Below are positions 7,412-17,312 of a DNA stretch of 64,000 bases, in pieces. Positions within the stretch are counted from its first letter, which is position 1. Every line of letters begins with the position of its first letter. A program made the position numbers and the translations under genes. Below the pieces are notes generated by a model that had not been told where the DNA came from, did not search any database, and worked only from the letters and a program-made list of their open reading frames with translations. This DNA comes from an uncultured bacterium (GTDB lineage Bacteria; Bacillota; Clostridia; Oscillospirales; Oscillospiraceae), in NCBI GenBank assembly GCA_946548895.1, contig CAMNQF010000003.1:62001-126000 (forward strand), given 5' to 3'.

Positions 7412-8759
7412 ACCACGCGGCGGTGATGGGATTGAACCGCTGGGCCACACCCGCCTCATCCAGCCCGCAATTCCACACCTTGGCGTCCAGGGACGCGCAA
7501 TAGATGGTGCTGCCGTCGCTGTGCAGCACCGTCCGGCCGGGCTGCTTGGACCGCGCCGTCCGATTGCTGCCGGTAAGGCGGTAGATGGTGAGAAACTTCT
7601 CCGGCTTTCCCGCCTCCCGCTCGGGCCAGTAGTAAAATACCACCGCCCGCTCCCCCCGGCCGCTGAGTCCGTCGTCCCGGGCCACGGTGATATTATTGAT
7701 ATCCCAGCCGTTGGGGAGGGTGAGATACCACCCGTCGGTAAAGGAGTGATAGGTAATGCCGCAGGTGGCGCTCCTGCCGTAGGAGTCGACCTGCTGCCAG
7801 TAGATCAGATACTGGGTGGCGGGGCTCTCCGGGTCCAGGGGAGCGAGCATCTGGGGCCGGGGGATCTCCACCACCCCGTCGTTGTTGATATCGGTGGCGG
7901 ACGCCTCGGTATTGGTCCAGGCGGTGGCCAGGCTCATCCCGCTCTCCGCATCCCGGGTGACGTTGACCAGCCCCTGCCGGTCCAGCGTGAGCACATCGGT
8001 CACGTACCCGTTCTCCAGCTCCAGGGTGACGTATACCCCCAGCTTCCCGTCGGACAGCAGGCCGGGTTCCGAGCGCACCACGTCCTTCAGCCCGTCGGAC
8101 AGCGCCCCGGTGAACGACAGGGTCAATACCCCCTCTTTATAATCGTAATACTCCGCCCGGTTGTTCCCCTCGCCGGTGGTATCCTGCTGGAATACGATGA
8201 GCTCCTTACAGCCGTCCTGATCCAAGTCCACGGTGGTGTAACCCTCGTTATAGGTGGTGTTCATCAGCTCGTTGGCCCCGCTGCCGGTGAAGTTGTAGGC
8301 GGACAGGGTGTGCACCCCCGCACTGAGCTGCCAGCTGATAATCAGTTCCCGGCTGCCGTCCCCCGTCAAATCCTCATAGGCCACGGAGTTAATGGAGGTG
8401 CCCGGCCCGGACAGCATCACATACTGCCGGTAGGTCTGGTCGCTCCCCTGCCGGAACATACACACCCGCATAGGCTTCTCCTCCGCGGCGGGCACCCGGA
8501 GAAATACCGCCGCCGTCTCCTGCTCGCCGTCTCCGTCCATGTCCAGCAGCTGAATGGTGGAGGTGTTGCTGCCGTAGTTAATGGTGGCGTACTCCGCGCC
8601 CAGCTCGTTCATGGTGGCGTCGATGGTGGTCTGAAGGTCTCGGTATTCCTGGGGCAGAACGGGCAGGGCGTACAGGTCGTCCACCGGCTTGAACACGCAG
8701 CCGCTCAGGCTCAACGCCAGCGCCGCCCCCAGGGCCGCCCGCAAAACGCGCCGTTTCAT
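7401..8759 (-). CDS. Secreted lipoprotein with VCBS/FG-GAP-like repeats
   Basis: The 452-residue product has a lipoprotein signal peptide (MKRRVLRAALGAALALSLSG followed by Cys21), so it should be lipidated and displayed on the outer face of the membrane. The mature part contains Asp-rich motifs of the VCBS/FG-GAP type: LLDMDGDGEQE, DLTGDGSREL, DLDQDGCKEL and DINNDGVVEI, which in known proteins bind calcium in beta-propeller blades. The ATG at 8759 follows GGGGGAGGG. It precedes the two-component genes on the same strand, so a role in sensing is possible but unproven. Function unknown. Confidence 0.8.
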   Translation of the reverse strand: MKRRVLRAALGAALALSLSGCVFKPVDDLYALPVLPQEYRDLQTTIDATMNELGAEYATINYGSNTSTIQLLDMDGDGEQETAAVFLRVPAAEEKPMRVCMFRQGSDQTYRQYVMLSGPGTSINSVAYEDLTGDGSRELIISWQLSAGVHTLSAYNFTGSGANELMNTTYNEGYTTVDLDQDGCKELIVFQQDTTGEGNNRAEYYDYKEGVLTLSFTGALSDGLKDVVRSEPGLLSDGKLGVYVTLELENGYVTDVLTLDRQGLVNVTRDAESGMSLATAWTNTEASATDINNDGVVEIPRPQMLAPLDPESPATQYLIYWQQVDSYGRSATCGITYHSFTDGWYLTLPNGWDINNITVARDDGLSGRGERAVVFYYWPEREAGKPEKFLTIYRLTGSNRTARSKQPGRTVLHSDGSTIYCASLDAKVWNCGLDEAGVAQRFNPITAAWSNR

Positions 8760-8797
8760 GGTCCCTCCCCCTTCCGTTTCAACCACAGTTAGAGGGT

Positions 8798-8803
8798 ATT
8801 ATA
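8798..8803 (-). promoter_or_regulatory. -10 box for the lipoprotein/two-component cluster
   Basis: A perfect TATAAT lies 39 nt upstream of the lipoprotein ATG on the minus strand; the hexamer 17 bp further upstream (TAGGCA) is a poor -35. Called on the -10 and position only. Confidence 0.45.
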
Positions 8804-8878
8804 TCACAGTTTTCCCGTTCTGCCTATGGATTTTTTGTAAACGGGAAAATTTTCTGCAACGCGGGCCCGCACGCTGCC

Positions 8879-8912
8879 CAAAAAACGGGGCGGCCCCAGA
8901 CGGCGCCGCCCC
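8879..8912 (-). terminator. Terminator of the MATE gene
   Basis: An 8-bp GC stem (GGGGCGGC/GCCGCCCC, 8887-8894 with 8905-8912) is followed on the minus strand by GTTTTTTG, just after the MATE stop codon. Confidence 0.8.
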
Positions 8913-8920
8913 GAAGTCTA

Positions 8921-10249
8921 TCAATATTGGTACTTTTTCCGCAGGGCCCACAAAAACACCGCCGTTACCGCCACGGCCAGCGCCTCCGCCGCCACGATGG
9001 ACAGCCAGATGCCGTCCACCCCCCAGATCAAGGGAAAGATGAGCACCGCCGCCGTCTGAAACACCAGGGTGCGCAGAAACGAGATCACCGCCGACACCAT
9101 GCCGTTGTTCAGCGCGGTGAAAAAAGAGGAGCCGAAAATGGCGAAGCCGGAAAACAGGAATGAGAAGGAGAAAATAAAAAAGGCCTGGACGGTGAGCTCC
9201 AGCAGCTCCGGGTCATAGCCCACGAACAGCCGGGACAGGGGCCGGGCCAGCAGCTGGGCGGCGGCGAACATGGCGGCGGCGAACACCGCGACAACCGCCA
9301 GGCTCCGCCGGCGCAGGCCCCGAAGCTCCCCGTGGTTCTGGGCGCCGTAATGGTAGCCGATCACCGGCGCCGTGCCCACCGAGTAGCCGATAAACACCGC
9401 CTGAAACACCAGGCTGACATACATCAGCACCCCGTAGGCCGCCACGCCGTCTCCGCCGGCGTAGCGCAGCAGCTGCGCGTTGTACAGCATACTCACCAGC
9501 GACCCGGAAATGCTGCTCATCAGCTCCGACGCGCCGTTGGTACAGGTTTTGACCAGCGCCCTGCCGTCAAAGCTGGTCCTGCCCAGCCGGAGCAGGCTGG
9601 AATTGGGCCGGGCGAAATAGAACACAGGCACCGCGCCGCCCACCACCTGGCTCAGGGCAGTGGCAGCCGCCGCCCCCTCCAGCCCCCAGCGGAACACCGC
9701 CACAAACAGGGCGTCCAGCGCCATATTGGCGCACCCCGCCGCCACCGTCACCATCAGGCCCAGAGCGGGCTTTCCAGCCGTGGCAAACAGGCACTGGAAC
9801 TCGTACTGGAGCACATAGGCCGGAATAGCCAGCAGAATGATCCGGCCATAGCGCACACAGTTTTCCAGCAGCTCTCCCTCCGCGCCCAGCGCCGACGCCG
9901 CCGGGCGGAGGATCAGCAGGCCCAGTGCGCTCAACGCCAGGCCGCTGGCCAGACCGGCGTATACCACCAGGGAAAACAGGCTGTTGGCCCGCTTTGCCTC
10001 CCCCTCCCCCATGGTCTTGGCGATGAGCGCCCCGCCGCCAGTGCCGAACATGAAGCCCGCGCAGCCCAGGATCATCAGCAGCGGAAAGACAAAATTCACG
10101 GCGGTAAAGGGTGTTTTCCCCACGTAATTGGACACAAAAAACCCGTCTACCACGCCATAGACGGAGGTAAACACCAGCATCACGATGGACGGCATGGTAT
10201 AGCGCAGCAGCTTTTTATAGGTAAAGTGATCTGACAGTTGGATTTTCAT
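8921..10249 (-). CDS. MATE-family multidrug efflux transporter
   Basis: The 442-residue product is a polytopic membrane protein with about 12 hydrophobic segments and the MATE features MPSIVMLVFTSVYGVVDGFF near residue 20 and VVGGAVPVFYF in the middle. It resembles MepA/NorM-type exporters that use a Na+ or H+ gradient to expel cationic drugs. It starts 12 bp after the MarR regulator gene on the same strand and shares its promoter, as in the mepR-mepA arrangement of Staphylococcus. The ATG has AGAGGAAG upstream. The substrate cannot be told from sequence. Confidence 0.9.
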   Translation of the reverse strand: MKIQLSDHFTYKKLLRYTMPSIVMLVFTSVYGVVDGFFVSNYVGKTPFTAVNFVFPLLMILGCAGFMFGTGGGALIAKTMGEGEAKRANSLFSLVVYAGLASGLALSALGLLILRPAASALGAEGELLENCVRYGRIILLAIPAYVLQYEFQCLFATAGKPALGLMVTVAAGCANMALDALFVAVFRWGLEGAAAATALSQVVGGAVPVFYFARPNSSLLRLGRTSFDGRALVKTCTNGASELMSSISGSLVSMLYNAQLLRYAGGDGVAAYGVLMYVSLVFQAVFIGYSVGTAPVIGYHYGAQNHGELRGLRRRSLAVVAVFAAAMFAAAQLLARPLSRLFVGYDPELLELTVQAFFIFSFSFLFSGFAIFGSSFFTALNNGMVSAVISFLRTLVFQTAAVLIFPLIWGVDGIWLSIVAAEALAVAVTAVFLWALRKKYQY

Positions 10250-10261
10250 AGCTTCCTCTCT

Positions 10262-10705
10262 TCATTGCTCAAGTTGTCTCGTTTTTTCCCGCAGGGCGGT
10301 GAGAAAACGCTCCGTCAGCTCCAAATTTTTGAGCACATCCTCCCGGCTCCAAGAGGAATAGATCTCATCCTCAATTCTCATCAGCGGGAGCACCGTGCGT
10401 TCCGCCAGCGCCCGGCCTTTCTCCGTCAGGCGGACGTTTTTTCCCCGGCCCTGTCCCGGCTCCAGCCGGACGGCCCCCTCCCCCTCCAGCCTGCGCAGGG
10501 CGGAGTTGATGGTCTGCTTGCTGGCCCCGGACTGGCGGACTACCGTCCGAAGGGGGCAGGGATCCCCCTCGCAGCAAAGGCAGTACAAAATCCTCATGAC
10601 GCTGTCCGACAAACCCATCCGCACCGCCGCGTCGTGGTACACGCCGTCCGTCTCCCCCAGCAGATAGTTGAAGCGCCGCAGCTCCTTGGAAATTGGCACA
10701 TCCAT
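10262..10705 (-). CDS. MarR-family regulator of the MATE pump
   Basis: The 147-residue product has a winged-helix domain: RMGLSDSVMRILYCL, then the recognition helix SGASKQTINSALRRLEGEGA and the wing GQGRGKNVRLTEKG. MarR proteins bind palindromes as dimers and release DNA when a ligand binds. The ATG at 10705 (MDVPISKE) has GGAGGG upstream; the much longer open frame is not the gene. A perfect 14-bp palindrome overlaps its promoter, so autorepression that also controls the MATE gene is the likely logic. Confidence 0.9.
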   Translation of the reverse strand: MDVPISKELRRFNYLLGETDGVYHDAAVRMGLSDSVMRILYCLCCEGDPCPLRTVVRQSGASKQTINSALRRLEGEGAVRLEPGQGRGKNVRLTEKGRALAERTVLPLMRIEDEIYSSWSREDVLKNLELTERFLTALREKTRQLEQ

Positions 10706-10720
10706 GGACCGCCCTCCTCT

Positions 10721-10758
10721 GTCCGAAATCGTACCCGCATTATAGTACGATTTCGGAC
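10721..10758. promoter_or_regulatory. Perfect palindromic operator, likely MarR site
   Basis: GTCCGAAATCGTAC (10721-10734) and its exact reverse complement (10745-10758) flank a 10-bp centre that contains the -10 box. Binding of a dimer here would block RNA polymerase. It lies 15 bp upstream of the MarR ATG. Confidence 0.85.
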
Positions 10759-10767
10759 CAATGTCAA
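10739..10767 (-). promoter_or_regulatory. Consensus sigma-A promoter of the marR-MATE operon
   Basis: On the minus strand the sequence has TTGACA (10762-10767), a 17-bp spacer and TATAAT (10739-10744), a perfect match to consensus at perfect spacing. The whole spacer and the base of the -10 are covered by the inverted repeat at 10721-10758. Confidence 0.9.
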
Positions 10768-10821
10768 GAGCGAAAAACGCCCGGGAGGATGCCGTCCTCC
10801 CGGGCGTTTGCGGCGGGCACG

Positions 10822-11052
10822 TCACTGCCCGGGGCCATTCCCCCGGGGATAGGGCTCCGGCTGGTCGGTCAGCCCCGCCAGATAGTCCATGCTGGTATCC
10901 AGCGCCAGCGCAATCCGTTTGCACTGCTCAAAGGACATATAGCGAAATCCACGTTCGATTTTGGAGTACGCGCTTTGGTCTATACCAGTCAGCATCTGCA
11001 TTTTAACCTGTGTATAACCACGCTTCTTTCGCAGTTCTCTGATTCTCGACAT
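10822..11052 (-). CDS. Small XRE/Cro-family regulator
   Basis: The 76-residue product is a single helix-turn-helix domain: IRELRKKRGYTQVKMQMLTG, SAYSKIERGFRYMSFEQCKR and ALALDTSMDYLAGLTD. It is a short transcription factor of the kind often found divergent from a small acidic protein in Clostridia. ATG at 11052 (MSRIRELR) has GGGTG 7 nt upstream; a GTG nine bases further up is possible. It faces a 54-aa gene across an 83-bp spacer with a 10-bp direct repeat (ATTGTCCTAT) that could be its operator. Confidence 0.85.
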   Translation of the reverse strand: MSRIRELRKKRGYTQVKMQMLTGIDQSAYSKIERGFRYMSFEQCKRIALALDTSMDYLAGLTDQPEPYPRGNGPGQ

Positions 11053-11078
11053 GAATATCACCCAAGAAATTATGTCAA

Positions 11079-11116
11079 ATTGTCCTATTGATTTTAGGAT
11101 TATATTGTCCTATAAT
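11079..11116 (+). promoter_or_regulatory. Promoter with direct-repeat operator before the 54-aa gene
   Basis: TTGATT (11088-11093), 17 bp and TATAAT (11111-11116) form a plus-strand promoter. ATTGTCCTAT occurs at 11079-11088 and at 11104-11113, one copy at the -35 and one overlapping the -10, suggesting regulation by the divergent XRE protein. Confidence 0.65.
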
Positions 11117-11135
11117 GCCGGTGAGGTGAGCAGAA

Positions 11136-11300
11136 ATGGCTGATTATAAAGAAATGTACCTCCGTATGTTTCGGGCCGCGGCCAAGTCCATTGAACTTTT
11201 GCAGCAGGCCCAGCGGGACTGTGAGGAGCTGTACCTGTCGGCCGCCGGGCCGGAGCTGACCGTCCTTCCCTGCGGGGCGCCTGAGGACCGGGAGGAATAG
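11136..11300 (+). CDS. 54-residue acidic small protein divergent from XRE gene
   Basis: The product begins MADYKEMYLRMFRAAAKSIE and continues with a helical AQRDCEELYL stretch; it is 54 residues and acidic at the C-terminus. Proteins of this form (MDYKEMYL..., ending near EELYL) are recurrent partners of small XRE genes in Firmicutes genomes and prophage-like loci; no biochemical role is known to me. GAGGTGAG lies 5-11 nt upstream of the ATG, a promoter precedes it and a strong terminator follows 10 bp after its stop, so it is a self-contained transcription unit. Confidence 0.75.
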   Translation: MADYKEMYLRMFRAAAKSIELLQQAQRDCEELYLSAAGPELTVLPCGAPEDREE

Positions 11301-11310
11301 GCCGGCGCGG

Positions 11311-11345
11311 AAACGCACAAGGGGCGCGGAACCCCTTGTGCGTTT
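11311..11345. terminator. Bidirectional terminator between the 54-aa gene and clpC-like gene
   Basis: A 14-bp perfect stem (AAACGCACAAGGGG and its complement) with a 7-base loop. T-rich sequence follows on the plus strand, and the clpC-like gene ends 20 bp away on the other strand. Confidence 0.85.
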
Positions 11346-11365
11346 CTGTTGTTCCCAGATGCCGG

Positions 11366-13459
11366 TCAGACCTGGCGCTTTTCCGCCCGCAGGACGATGT
11401 CCTCCCGCTCCACCGCCAGGCACAGGGTGTCCCCCGCCGTCAGGCGCTCGGACAAAAGCAGGTCGGCGGCGGGCTCTTCCACCCGGCGGCGCACCGCCCG
11501 GCGGATGGGCCGGGCCCCCTGCTCCCGCTCGGACCCCGGGTCGGCCAGCAGGGTCACCGCCTCCCATTTGGCGTCCAGGTTCACCCCCAGCTGGTCCAGC
11601 CGCTCCCGCACGTTCCCCAGCATCCGCAGGGCGATGCGCTCCAGGTCCCGCCGCTCCAGCCGGTCGAACAGGATTACCTCGTCCAGCCGGTTGAGAAACT
11701 CCGGCTTGAACCGGCCCTTTAGCTCCGCCATCACCGCCTCCCGGCGCCTGCTGTCGGAGTCCCCCCCGGCAAAACCCAGGGGGGGCGACTTGCTCACCAG
11801 CTTCTGGGCCCCCACGTTGGAGGTCATCACCACCACCGTGTTGCGGAAGTCCGCGCGGCGGCCCTGGCCGTCGGTGAGCTGGCCGTCCTCCATCACCTGG
11901 AGGAGGATATTCTGAAGATCGTCGTGGGCCTTCTCGATCTCATCGAACAGCACCACCGACCAGGGGCGGCGGCGGACCTGCTCGGTGAGCTGGCCCCCCT
12001 CCTCGTGGCCCACATAGCCGGGGGGCGACCCCACCAGCCGGGAGGCGGCGTGCTTCTCCATATACTCGGACATATCAAAGCGGATGAGGGCGTCCTCACT
12101 GCCGAACAGCGCCGCCGCCAGGGCGCGGCACAGCTCCGTCTTGCCCACGCCGGTGGGACCCAGGAACAGAAATGTGCCGATGGGGCGGTTGGGCTCCTTC
12201 AGCCCCACCCTGCCCCGGCGGATGGCCGCCGCCACGGCGGACACCGCCTGGTCCTGCCCCACCACCCGGCGGTGGAGCTCCCCCTCCAGCTCCAGCAGCC
12301 GCTTGGCCTCCCCCTTGGTGATGGACTCCAGGGGGATGCCCGTCCACTGGGACAGCACCGCCGCCACGTCCTCCCGGCCCAGCTCCCGGGCAGCGCTCCC
12401 CTTTTGGCGGGTCTGCTTGCGGTCCAGCTCCCGGCGGAAGTCCGCCTCCGCGTCCCGGAGGATGGCCGCCCGCTCAAAATCCTGCATGGCGATGGCCTGG
12501 GCCTTCTCCCGGGCCGCCCGCTCCGCCCGGTCGGACAGCGCCCGGAGGGCGGTGGGCACCTCCTCCCCCATGCGCAGGCGGGCCGCCCCCTCGTCGATGA
12601 GGTCGATGGCCTTGTCCGGCAGGAAGCGGTCGGGCAGGTAGCGCTGGCTCAACTCTACCGCCGCGTCGATGGCGCCGTCCGAGATGGCCAGGCCATGGTG
12701 CTCCTCATACCGGCGGCGCAGCCCCCGCAGGATGGCCTTGGCCTGGTCCGGGGTGGGCTCCGCCACCTTGACGGGCTGGAACCGCCGTTCCAGGGCCGCG
12801 TCCTTCTCAATATACTTGCGGTACTCCTCCAGGGTGGTGGCCCCCACCACCTGGATCTCCCCCCGGCTCAGGGCGGGCTTAAGGATGTTGGCCGCGTCGA
12901 TGGCCCCCTCGGCGGACCCCGCCCCCACGATGTTGTGGAGCTCGTCCAGGAACAGGATGACGTTGCCCGCCCGGCGGACCTCCGCCAGCACCTGGTTCAC
13001 CCGCTCCTCGAACTCGCCCCGGTACTTGGTGCCCGCCACCATGGACACCAGGTCCAGGCTCAACAGGCGCTTGCCCCGCAGGGGCTCGGGCACCGCCCCG
13101 GAGGCCATGCGCATGGCCAGCCCCTCCGCCACCGCCGTCTTGCCCACCCCGGGCTCCCCGATGAGGGCGGGGTTGTTTTTGGTGCGGCGGGCCAGGATCT
13201 GGATCACCCGGCCCACCTCCTGCTCCCGGCCCACCAGGGGGTCCAGCCCCCCCAGGGCGGCCATGCGGGTCAGGTCCCGGGAAAAACGGTCGGTGAGGCG
13301 GGTGTCCGCCCCCTCCCGGGCCCGGGGCCGCTCCTCCCGGTAGAGGGCCTGGGGGTCCCCCCCCGGCCGGCCGGCGGTATTCTGCGGCTGCTGCCGCCCC
13401 TTGTCCCGATCCATCATAAAAAAACCCCGCAATCTTTGAAATAGACTCAGCCGTTCCAC
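11366..13459 (-). CDS. ClpC-type AAA+ unfoldase lacking the Clp N domain
   Basis: The 697-residue product has two AAA+ modules: Walker A GEPGVGKT at about 101-108 and GPTGVGKT at about 434-441, Walker B FLDELHN and LFDEIEKAH, a UVR-like coiled segment around [17 protein letters not shown] (325-341) and the [15 protein letters not shown] linker. This is the ClpC/ClpE architecture that feeds proteins to ClpP or disaggregates them. The usual 140-residue N-terminal repeat domain is missing; instead there are about 60 basic residues, so adaptor binding must differ. I chose the GTG at 13459, which has AGGAG 8 nt upstream; the frame is open further but crosses the next promoter. Confidence 0.88.
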   Translation of the reverse strand: MERLSLFQRLRGFFMMDRDKGRQQPQNTAGRPGGDPQALYREERPRAREGADTRLTDRFSRDLTRMAALGGLDPLVGREQEVGRVIQILARRTKNNPALIGEPGVGKTAVAEGLAMRMASGAVPEPLRGKRLLSLDLVSMVAGTKYRGEFEERVNQVLAEVRRAGNVILFLDELHNIVGAGSAEGAIDAANILKPALSRGEIQVVGATTLEEYRKYIEKDAALERRFQPVKVAEPTPDQAKAILRGLRRRYEEHHGLAISDGAIDAAVELSQRYLPDRFLPDKAIDLIDEGAARLRMGEEVPTALRALSDRAERAAREKAQAIAMQDFERAAILRDAEADFRRELDRKQTRQKGSAARELGREDVAAVLSQWTGIPLESITKGEAKRLLELEGELHRRVVGQDQAVSAVAAAIRRGRVGLKEPNRPIGTFLFLGPTGVGKTELCRALAAALFGSEDALIRFDMSEYMEKHAASRLVGSPPGYVGHEEGGQLTEQVRRRPWSVVLFDEIEKAHDDLQNILLQVMEDGQLTDGQGRRADFRNTVVVMTSNVGAQKLVSKSPPLGFAGGDSDSRRREAVMAELKGRFKPEFLNRLDEVILFDRLERRDLERIALRMLGNVRERLDQLGVNLDAKWEAVTLLADPGSEREQGARPIRRAVRRRVEEPAADLLLSERLTAGDTLCLAVEREDIVLRAEKRQV

Positions 13460-13558
13460 GCGATCACTCCTAAAATTGTCCCGGAGGAATATCTCGTCAC
13501 GTGGCAAGGATGGGAAATTTTGACCGAAATTATACAGTTCTCCCCAGAAAATTTCATG

Positions 13559-13586
13559 TTGCAATTTTCCGCGGATGTGGTAAAAT
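13559..13586 (+). promoter_or_regulatory. Promoter of the ferredoxin gene
   Basis: TTGCAA (13559-13564), a 16-bp spacer and TAAAAT (13581-13586) precede the ferredoxin ATG by 44 nt. Confidence 0.6.
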
Positions 13587-13630
13587 AGAAAACGGCTCAA
13601 AAAACATCATTTGTTGGAGGTGTATGTTAC

Positions 13631-13801
13631 ATGGCTCGTAAAATCACGGACACCTGCGTCTCCTGCGGCGCTTGCGAGAGCTCCTGCCCCGTGGGTGCGA
13701 TCTCCATGGGCGACAGCCACATGGTCATCGACGCCAGCGCCTGCATCGACTGCGGCGCTTGCGAGGGCACCTGCCCCACCGGCGCCATCGAGGCTGAGTA
13801 A
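13631..13801 (+). CDS. Clostridial 2[4Fe-4S] ferredoxin
   Basis: The 56-residue product has two CxxCxxCxxxCP cluster motifs, CVSCGACESSCP at 9-20 and CIDCGACEGTCP at 38-49, the classic low-potential electron carrier of clostridia that serves pyruvate:ferredoxin oxidoreductase, hydrogenase and Rnf. GGAGG lies 12 nt before the ATG, a promoter lies upstream and a strong terminator follows directly, so it is monocistronic. Confidence 0.95.
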   Translation: MARKITDTCVSCGACESSCPVGAISMGDSHMVIDASACIDCGACEGTCPTGAIEAE

Positions 13802-13814
13802 CCTGTCATCCAAA

Positions 13815-13858
13815 AAGTTCCCCGCCCTCCTATTGGAGGGCGGGGAACTTGCTTTTTC
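13815..13858 (+). terminator. Terminator of the ferredoxin gene
   Basis: A 16-bp perfect stem (13815-13830 with 13835-13850, TATT loop) is followed by GCTTTTT. Confidence 0.9.
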
Positions 13859-14144
13859 TGGACAGGATTTCCAGGGTATGGAATCCTTCCGTTTCCGGCC
13901 GGGCGTGGCTTCGTCAAAGTGCTCCCTTTTCTCCCGCGCCGTCCCAAACGGGGTTGGTTAAAACGCTGATTTTGTGGAAACTTTAACATACGCAGGCAAA
14001 ATGTCGTGGATTTGGCGCGGAACTTATGCTATACTGTGTAATCGGTGGGAGATGGGTTTCCCACCGGTCCCATCGGCTCGCGTCCGCCTCCTATCCGGGT
14101 GCGGGCGCTGAAATGATACACTATATTTTGAGGAGGAACTATCT
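13859..14144 (+). promoter_or_regulatory. pckA upstream region with extended -10 promoter and leader hairpin
   Basis: No gene is seen in this stretch. TATACT at 14030-14035 preceded by TG (extended -10) is the likely pckA promoter; the -35 (TGGATT, 14007-14012) is weak. An 8-bp hairpin CGGTGGGA/TCCCACCG (14043-14066) lies at the start of the predicted leader, and GGAGGA precedes the pckA ATG. The first 120 bases hold nothing I can interpret. Confidence 0.5.
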
Positions 14145-15749
<1,605 letters not shown>

Positions 15750-15812
15750 GGGGAAACGCGCCGCCAGCAGGCGAAGCGTGACAATAAGGCTGAGACAACG
15801 AAATAACCCGGC

Positions 15813-15848
15813 GGCAGAGGCGCTGTGCACAGGCGCGGCGCCTCTGCC
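15813..15848 (+). other. Stable hairpin between pckA and oadA
   Basis: An 11-bp perfect stem (GGCAGAGGCGC and complement) with a 14-base loop lies 63 bp after the pckA stop. No T-run follows, so it is more likely an mRNA-stabilising or processing hairpin than a terminator. Confidence 0.6.
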
Positions 15849-15899
15849 CCCCTGTTCCAGCATCACAGTGGTTCAAGAGAAATTTGGAGGTGTTTCCAT

Positions 15900-17303
15900 T
15901 TGAAGAAAAAGGTTCAGATCACGGAGACCGTATTGCGTGACGCCAACCAGTCCCTGATGGCCACCCGCCTGCCCTACTCCGATTACGCCGACATCCTGTC
16001 CACCATGGACAAGGCCGGGTACTATTCGGTGGAGTGCTGGGGCGGCGCCACCTTCGACTCCTGCCTGCGCTACCTGGGGGAGGACCCCTGGGAGCGGCTG
16101 CGCAAGATCCGCAAGCATATGCCCAACACCCGTCTGCAAATGCTGCTGCGGGGCCAGAACCTGCTGGGCTACAAGCACTACCACGACGACGTGGTGGAGA
16201 AGTTCGTGGAGCTGTCCATCAAGAACGGCATCGACGTGATCCGCATCTTCGACGCCCTCAACGACTTCCGCAACATCAAGACCGCCCTGGAGGCCACCAA
16301 GAAGTTCGCCAACCAGCGCACCATTGCCTCCGGCTGCATCTCTTACACCCAGAGCCCCGTCCACACTGTGGCCAAGTACGTGGAGATGTGCAAAGAGCTC
16401 AAGGAGATGGGCTTTGACACCATCTGCCTGAAGGATATGGCGGGCACTATGTCCCCCAACGAGGCCGAGGGCCTGATCAAGGGCATCAAGGACGCCATCG
16501 GCGAGATGCCCATCATCCTCCACACCCACTGCACCACCGGCATGGCCTACATGACCCTCACCAAGGCCATTGAGTCCGGCGTGGACGTCATCGACACCGC
16601 CACCTCCTGCTTCTCCAACGGCACCAGCCAGGCCGCCACCGAGACCATGTACTATGCCCTGTCCCAGTATGGCATCGACACCGGCCTGAACGAGGAGGTC
16701 ATCAACAAGGTCAACGACTACTTCAAGCCCATCAAGCAGAAGTATATCGACTCCGGCCTCATCAGCCCCAAGAGCATGGCCACCGACTCCCAGGCCCTGG
16801 TGTACAAGGTCCCCGGCGGAATGCTGTCCAACATGATCGCCAACCTGAAGGACATGAACGCCATGGACAAGTTCGACGAGGCCCTGGTGGAGATCCCCAA
16901 TGTCCGCAAGGACCTGGGCTATCCCCCGCTGGTCACCCCGCTGTCCCAGATGGTGGGCAACCAGGCCGTCACCAACGTGCTGATGGGCGAGCGGTACAAG
17001 CAGATCTCCAAGGAAATCAAGAACTACTTCAAGGGCGATTACGGCATTGCCCCCGGCGAGGTGAGCGCCGAGCTCCAGGCCAAGATCCTGGGCGAGGGCG
17101 GCCAGCCCACCGACTGCCGCATTGAGGACTCCAAGCGCACCGGCGAGGAGTTCCAGAAGGCCAAGGAGGCCCTGGGCAGCCTGTGCCGGTCCGAGGAGGA
17201 CATGATGAGCTATATCTGCTTCCCCGACCAGGCGGAGAAATTCTTCAAGGACCGGCTGGCCAAGGAGGAAAACATCGCTACCTACACCATCACCGAGGCG
17301 TAA
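15900..17303 (+). CDS. oadA: Oxaloacetate decarboxylase alpha (carboxyltransferase) subunit
   Basis: The 467-residue product has the HMGL-like TIM-barrel of biotin-dependent carboxyltransferases: ITETVLRDANQSLMATRLPY at the start, WGGATFDSCLRYL, LLRGQNLLGYKHY, the catalytic-lysine region CLKDMAGTMSP and metal ligands in HTHCTTGMAYMT, followed by the PYC/OADA conserved domain. It moves the carboxyl of oxaloacetate to biotin, leaving pyruvate. Unlike enterobacterial OadA it lacks a fused biotin domain; a separate carrier is encoded two genes on. The start is TTG at 15900 with GGAGG 9 nt upstream. Confidence 0.93.
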   Translation: MKKKVQITETVLRDANQSLMATRLPYSDYADILSTMDKAGYYSVECWGGATFDSCLRYLGEDPWERLRKIRKHMPNTRLQMLLRGQNLLGYKHYHDDVVEKFVELSIKNGIDVIRIFDALNDFRNIKTALEATKKFANQRTIASGCISYTQSPVHTVAKYVEMCKELKEMGFDTICLKDMAGTMSPNEAEGLIKGIKDAIGEMPIILHTHCTTGMAYMTLTKAIESGVDVIDTATSCFSNGTSQAATETMYYALSQYGIDTGLNEEVINKVNDYFKPIKQKYIDSGLISPKSMATDSQALVYKVPGGMLSNMIANLKDMNAMDKFDEALVEIPNVRKDLGYPPLVTPLSQMVGNQAVTNVLMGERYKQISKEIKNYFKGDYGIAPGEVSAELQAKILGEGGQPTDCRIEDSKRTGEEFQKAKEALGSLCRSEEDMMSYICFPDQAEKFFKDRLAKEENIATYTITEA

Positions 17304-17312
17304 GGGGAGGTA

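Noticed and set aside
13460-13600. N-terminal extension of the ClpC-like protein to 13600
   Set aside because: The added residues do not form a Clp N domain and overlap the ferredoxin promoter; the GTG at 13459 has a proper ribosome site.
15825-15899. Upstream ATG start for oadA
   Set aside because: Lies within the intergenic hairpin; the TTG at 15900 has GGAGG at correct spacing and begins the conserved domain.
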